Positions 12,755 through 16,646 of a stretch of 16,646 nucleotides of DNA are shown here, one piece after another (position 1 is the first letter of the stretch; each line of letters opens with the position of its first letter). The translations under genes and the position numbers were made by a program. The notes beneath the pieces are model-generated. The model saw only the letters and a program-made list of their open reading frames with translations. It had not been told where the DNA came from and searched no databases. The stretch comes from Patescibacteria group bacterium (GTDB taxonomy: Bacteria > Patescibacteriota > JACMRA01), in NCBI GenBank assembly GCA_029935375.1, contig JAOZKL010000016.1, forward strand, positions 1 through 16,646, given 5' to 3'.

Positions 12755-15250
12755 ATGGTTGATAATTTTAATTTTAAGTTAACAGAAGAGTATTGGCAAA
12801 ATACTTGGTATTCTAATAATATATACAAAGCACAAGATAATGATTCTTCGCGTGAAAAAAAATATATTTTAACAGAATTTCCATTTCCAAGTGGAGCTAG
12901 TTTACACGTTGGTCATGTTTTTCGTTATACAGTGCCAGATGTTTACTCTCGTTATCTTAGGATGAAGGGTTTTAATGTTCTTTTTCCTATGGGATACGAT
13001 GCTTTTGGGTTGCCAACAGAAGAAAGGGCAAGAAAAGATGGTAAAAATCCAACTGTAACAACAGAACAGAATATTGCAAGTATACGCAAGAATTTGCAAC
13101 AAATGGGTTATAGCTTTGACTGGGATAGGGAATTTTCTACAACAGATCCGGAATATTATAAGTGGACTCAGTGGATTTTTGGAGAGATGTTTAAAGCTGG
13201 TTTAGTAAAACAGCAAGAGGTTGAGCTGTGGTGGTGTCCAAAACTATCAACAGTTCTTTCCAATGAAGAAGTAATTGACGATCCCAAAGGCAGTGGTGTC
13301 AAAGTTAGTGAAAGGGGTGATCATCCAGTAGAAAAGAGAAAGATGAGTCAGTGGATTATCAAGATTACAGAATATGCCGAAAAGTTACTAGAAGGGTTGG
13401 ATACAGTGCAGTGGCCAGAATATATAAAAGAAATGCAACGCAACTGGATAGGCAAGTCAGTAGGCTGTGAAGTTAAGTGGGGAATTGAAGATTCTGATGT
13501 TTTGTTAAAAACTTTTACAACTCGTGTTGATACTCTCCCAGCTGTTAGTTTTGTTGCTCTTGCTCCAGAGAGCGACTTGATATCAAAAATTGTTTCAGAA
13601 GAACAAAAACAAAAAGTAGTTGATTATATTACTCTGGTTAAGGGTAAAAGCGAAAGAGATCGTCAGATTGGTAAAGATAAAACTGGTATTTTTACGGGTT
13701 CGTTTGCTGTTAATCCTCTAACTGGTCAGAAGGTTGAAATTTGGGTTGCTGATTATGTTCTTTCTGGATATGGGACTGGTATTGTAATGGGTGTGGCTGG
13801 TCACGATGAAAGAGATTATCAATTTGCAATCGAGATGGGATTGCCTATTAGATACAATATTAAGCCCAAGTCTAGTAATGAAGATCTTGCAAAAGATTGT
13901 GCGTATTTAGGAGATGGAGTTTTATTCAATTCAGGAGAGTTTGATGGAGTTAGGTGGCAAATTGCAAAGGATCAGATAACTTTGAAAGCTGAAAAAGAAA
14001 ACTGGGGTGAATCTAAAATTAATTATAAATTCCGTGATTGGGTTTTTAGTCGTCAAAGATACTGGGGCGAGCCTTTTCCATTTGAGTACTTGAAGGTAAA
14101 TAATTCAACAAGTTTGGATCAAACTGTTACAGAGGTTGATGGAGAGAAATATTTTGTTACACTATTGCCTGTAGATAAACTTCCTTTAGAATTGCCAAAA
14201 GTTGATGATTACGAACCCTCTAATGATGGACAATCTCCTCTGGCAAAAACTGACTGGATAGATATAAAAGATAAAAGTGGCTCTGTTATTGGAAAGCACG
14301 AATCCGATACAATGCCTAATTGGGCAGGATCAAGCTGGTATTATTTGCGTTACACAGATCCAAAGAATAATTTTGAGTTCGCTTCACAACAAAATTTGAA
14401 ATACTGGCTTCCTGTTGATCATTATTTTGGAGGTAGTGAGCACACAACTCTTCATTTATTATATTCTCGTTTTTGGCATAGATTTTTATATGATCAAGGT
14501 CATGTACCAACAGCAGAGCCATATTTTAAAAGAACAAACGGAGGTATATTGCTAGCTGAAGATGGAACAAAGATGAGCAAATCTAAGGGAAATGTAATCA
14601 ATCCCGCAGAAAAAGTTGAGGAGGTTGGCTCTGATGCTTTGCGTTTGTATATAAACTTTATTGGACCATATAATGCTACTGTGGCATGGCAAGAGGGCGG
14701 CTTGAAGGCATGCAAAAAACTTGTAGATTCAATCTGGGGGTTACAGTTTAGTGTGAGCAAAAAAGCAGATGACACAAAGCTAGTTTCTGCATATCATAAA
14801 ATGATTAGGAATATAAACAACAATATTGAAAATCTAAAAACCAATGTTGCCATTGCTGAGATAATGACTTTCACCAACCTATTAAAAGAGGTAGAGTCAA
14901 TCCCATCTAATATTTGGTCTGGTTTTATCAGGGTTATTGCGCCGTTTGCCCCTCATATCACTGAAGAGCTTTGGTACGCTTTTAATAACTTTGATAAAAA
15001 AGATTGTTCCAAGTCAATACATTTAAGTGCTTGGCCAGATTTTGATCCTGAGCTATGTGTGGATAGTATGGTTACGATTGCAGTTCAGGTTAATGGTAAA
15101 ATCCGTGCAGAATTTGATATAAACAGAGATTCTGATGACGAAATAGTTTTAGCAAAAGCAAAGGATTCTGTAAAAAAATGGTTAGTTGATAAAGAAGAAA
15201 AATTTATAAAAGTTGTTAAAAATAAGTTAGTTACAATCGCAGTCAAATAA
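12755..15250 (+). CDS. leuS: leucyl-tRNA synthetase
   Basis: Class I synthetase that charges tRNA-Leu in the cytoplasm. The single 831-aa chain is a little shorter than the roughly 860 of E. coli. The catalytic HIGH motif is HVGH (51-54) and the KMSKS loop is KMSKS exactly (606-610). The CP1 editing domain is present between them: the threonine-rich TFTTRVDTL segment and GTGIVMGVAGHDERDY, with the conserved Asp of HDERD, so proofreading is probably retained. The tRNA-contacting SSWYYLRY block and the C-terminal anticodon and VQVNGKIR segments are recognisable. The ZN-1 region keeps one cysteine (WWCPK) but has lost the C-x-x-C pair, so it probably binds no zinc. The N-terminus MVDNFNFKLTEEYWQ matches the family start. 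The ABC-F gene begins 5 bases after its TAA, suggesting cotranscription. No Shine-Dalgarno sequence. Confidence 0.98.
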   Translation: MVDNFNFKLTEEYWQNTWYSNNIYKAQDNDSSREKKYILTEFPFPSGASLHVGHVFRYTVPDVYSRYLRMKGFNVLFPMGYDAFGLPTEERARKDGKNPTVTTEQNIASIRKNLQQMGYSFDWDREFSTTDPEYYKWTQWIFGEMFKAGLVKQQEVELWWCPKLSTVLSNEEVIDDPKGSGVKVSERGDHPVEKRKMSQWIIKITEYAEKLLEGLDTVQWPEYIKEMQRNWIGKSVGCEVKWGIEDSDVLLKTFTTRVDTLPAVSFVALAPESDLISKIVSEEQKQKVVDYITLVKGKSERDRQIGKDKTGIFTGSFAVNPLTGQKVEIWVADYVLSGYGTGIVMGVAGHDERDYQFAIEMGLPIRYNIKPKSSNEDLAKDCAYLGDGVLFNSGEFDGVRWQIAKDQITLKAEKENWGESKINYKFRDWVFSRQRYWGEPFPFEYLKVNNSTSLDQTVTEVDGEKYFVTLLPVDKLPLELPKVDDYEPSNDGQSPLAKTDWIDIKDKSGSVIGKHESDTMPNWAGSSWYYLRYTDPKNNFEFASQQNLKYWLPVDHYFGGSEHTTLHLLYSRFWHRFLYDQGHVPTAEPYFKRTNGGILLAEDGTKMSKSKGNVINPAEKVEEVGSDALRLYINFIGPYNATVAWQEGGLKACKKLVDSIWGLQFSVSKKADDTKLVSAYHKMIRNINNNIENLKTNVAIAEIMTFTNLLKEVESIPSNIWSGFIRVIAPFAPHITEELWYAFNNFDKKDCSKSIHLSAWPDFDPELCVDSMVTIAVQVNGKIRAEFDINRDSDDEIVLAKAKDSVKKWLVDKEEKFIKVVKNKLVTIAVK

Positions 15251-15255
15251 TTAGA

Positions 15256-16646
15256 ATGTCTGAATTGATAAACTTGTTCGAAATTGATTTTTCTTTTGAC
15301 AAAAAAGTAATACTTGATCAAATATCCTTTAGCGCTAGGAGAGGGCAGGTTATTGGTGTGGTTGGTAAAAATGGTGCGGGGAAAACAACTTTGCTCAATA
15401 TCATAGCTGGTGTTTTTGAACAAGACTCTGGAAGGATAACAAAACCAAATGATACTAGAATTGGATTTTTACCACAGCATTTTCATCTAGATAATAGTAA
15501 AACGGTTTGGGAGAATATATTATCTGTAGATTTTTTTGACAAAAAAGATATTACGTATGATATAGAAGATGGCGTTAATGATCTGATGAAAGAGCTTAAC
15601 TGTCCAGAAAAGAACCTTTTGGTAAAGAGTTTATCTGGTGGTCAGAAGCGTAGGGTTGCACTTGCAATGGCGCTTGTTAATAAACCAGATATTTTAATAT
15701 TAGATGAGCCTACCAATCATCTAGATTTGGAATCAATCGAACACCTCGAAAGGCTTGTCAAAGAGTTTGTAGGGTCTGTTATTTTGGTCTCTCATGATAG
15801 GTATTTTTTGGATAATGTAACAACCAATATATTGGAGGTTTATCAGAAAAAAGTGTATATGCACAATGGTGGGTATTCGGATTATCTGCAATCAAAGAAT
15901 ATCAGATTAGATATTTTAGAAAAAACAGATGAAAGGCGAAAGCAGTTTCTGGTGAGAGAAAAAGAGTGGGTTAATGCCGGCGTGAAAGCTAGAGAAACAA
16001 AAAACAAGGGTCGGCTTCGTGCTTATCATGAGTTAGATGATATAGATGACTTTTATAGAGAAAAAGAAGTTAAGGATATTGTTCCTCCGGCTACAAAACT
16101 AGGAAATAAAATAATTAATTTTGAAGATGTTGAAGTAAAAACTCCAAACGGCAAGTTAGTTATTTCCAACTTTACCCTCGCGTTTGAAAAAGGTATGAAA
16201 ATAGGGCTTCTTGGAAAAAATGGAGTAGGCAAGACTACTTTGTTAAAAACTTTCGTCGGAGAGTATTCAGATTTTACTGGGAAAGTTGACAGAGGTCTGA
16301 AGACAAAATTTAATTATCTTGATCAGGAAAAAGACAATTTAGATGAAAACAGAACAGTATATCAAGAGGTTGCCAATGAGAGGGAGAAAGTTAGTTTTGG
16401 TGACCGGTTGATAAATGCTCGTGGGTATCTACGCAGGTTTTTATTTGTTGGTGACGATGTTCACAAGCATGTTAGTTTGCTATCAGGTGGAGAAAAAACT
16501 AGAGTGTTATTAGCCAAAATTCTCAAAAATGGTGGTAATTTTTTGATATTAGATGAGCCTACCAATGATCTTGACCTTAGTACTTTAGGTGTTCTTGAGA
16601 GGTCTATTCAGCATTTTGATGGTTGTTCAATTGTGGTTTCTCATGA
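15256..16646 (+). CDS. ABC-F family ATPase (Uup-like), partial at right edge
   Basis: Soluble tandem-ATPase protein of the ABC-F family, which acts on ribosomes rather than in transport. The frame opens at the ATG at 15256 and is still open at the window end, showing 463 residues. Domain 1 has Walker A GKNGAGKT (37-44), signature SGGQ (127-130), Walker B LDEPTNHLD (Asp150-Glu151) and SHD. Domain 2 has GKNGVGKT (320-327), SGGE (410-413), LDEPTNDLD (Asp433-Glu434), and ends within its SHD H-loop. The linker holds EWVNAGVKARETKNKGRLRA, a pattern typical of Uup proteins (W-x-x-x-G-x-K/R-A-R-x-T-K), and the segment before the second signature (YLRRFLFVGDD) also resembles Uup's YLGDFLF. The C-terminal end, where Uup has a coiled coil, is not in the window. 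It follows leuS by 5 bases with no Shine-Dalgarno sequence. Confidence 0.93.
   Translation, partial: MSELINLFEIDFSFDKKVILDQISFSARRGQVIGVVGKNGAGKTTLLNIIAGVFEQDSGRITKPNDTRIGFLPQHFHLDNSKTVWENILSVDFFDKKDITYDIEDGVNDLMKELNCPEKNLLVKSLSGGQKRRVALAMALVNKPDILILDEPTNHLDLESIEHLERLVKEFVGSVILVSHDRYFLDNVTTNILEVYQKKVYMHNGGYSDYLQSKNIRLDILEKTDERRKQFLVREKEWVNAGVKARETKNKGRLRAYHELDDIDDFYREKEVKDIVPPATKLGNKIINFEDVEVKTPNGKLVISNFTLAFEKGMKIGLLGKNGVGKTTLLKTFVGEYSDFTGKVDRGLKTKFNYLDQEKDNLDENRTVYQEVANEREKVSFGDRLINARGYLRRFLFVGDDVHKHVSLLSGGEKTRVLLAKILKNGGNFLILDEPTNDLDLSTLGVLERSIQHFDGCSIVVSH

Noticed and set aside
90..15250. Alternative genetic code with TGA read as Gly or Trp
   Set aside because: Every conserved gene, including the 1136-codon PBP and 831-codon LeuRS, is full length without an in-frame TGA, and conserved glycines use normal codons. 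Only the scarcity of TGA stops remains notable.
15085..15423. Minus-strand 112-codon frame spanning the leuS end and ABC-F start
   Set aside because: It overlaps two convincing plus-strand genes, and its composition looks like reverse-complement noise.

Overview
The window reads as ordinary chromosomal DNA from an AT-rich bacterium, most likely a member of the Candidate Phyla Radiation (Patescibacteria). Pointers are a T4SS_pilin (VirB2/TrbC-like) gene beside a surface Ig-like protein, a large bifunctional penicillin-binding protein with a Cys-rich C-terminal extension, divergent versions of universal genes (TsaD, LeuRS, a HAM1-like NTPase), almost no Shine-Dalgarno sequences, and very short intergenic regions. 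This placement is an inference from gene style; the phylum cannot be fixed from the window alone.

Layout. ftsZ (+) at the left end has its own terminator and converges on a minus-strand block. Read in its own direction, that block is a secreted lytic-transglycosylase-like protein, rpsO, a terminator, an unrecognised 282-aa protein, the class A PBP and a terminator. A divergent intergenic region near 7240-7348 starts the plus-strand operon map - HAD phosphatase - tsaD (3-base gaps). Next come a monocistronic pilin gene with a strong promoter and terminator, a two-gene unit (surface Ig-like protein and HAM1-like NTPase, 3-base gap), a 219-base intergenic region, and leuS followed by an ABC-F ATPase that runs off the right edge.

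Themes. The left half concerns division and peptidoglycan (FtsZ, PBP, lytic enzyme). The middle and right are translation and tRNA functions (S15, MetAP, TsaD, LeuRS, ABC-F) interrupted by an envelope cluster (pilin and Ig-like protein). I see no mobile element, CRISPR array, rRNA or tRNA, and no clearly new multi-gene system. The most notable non-coding signal is a repeated promoter-like layout: TTGACA/G lies 28-29 bases, not about 17, upstream of a TATA-type hexamer at four genes, leaving leaders of only about 5-13 bases. Also worth a look are the near absence of TGA stops, the even and high cysteine content of exported proteins, the ORFan between rpsO and the PBP gene, and a Leu-rich mini-ORF ahead of leuS.
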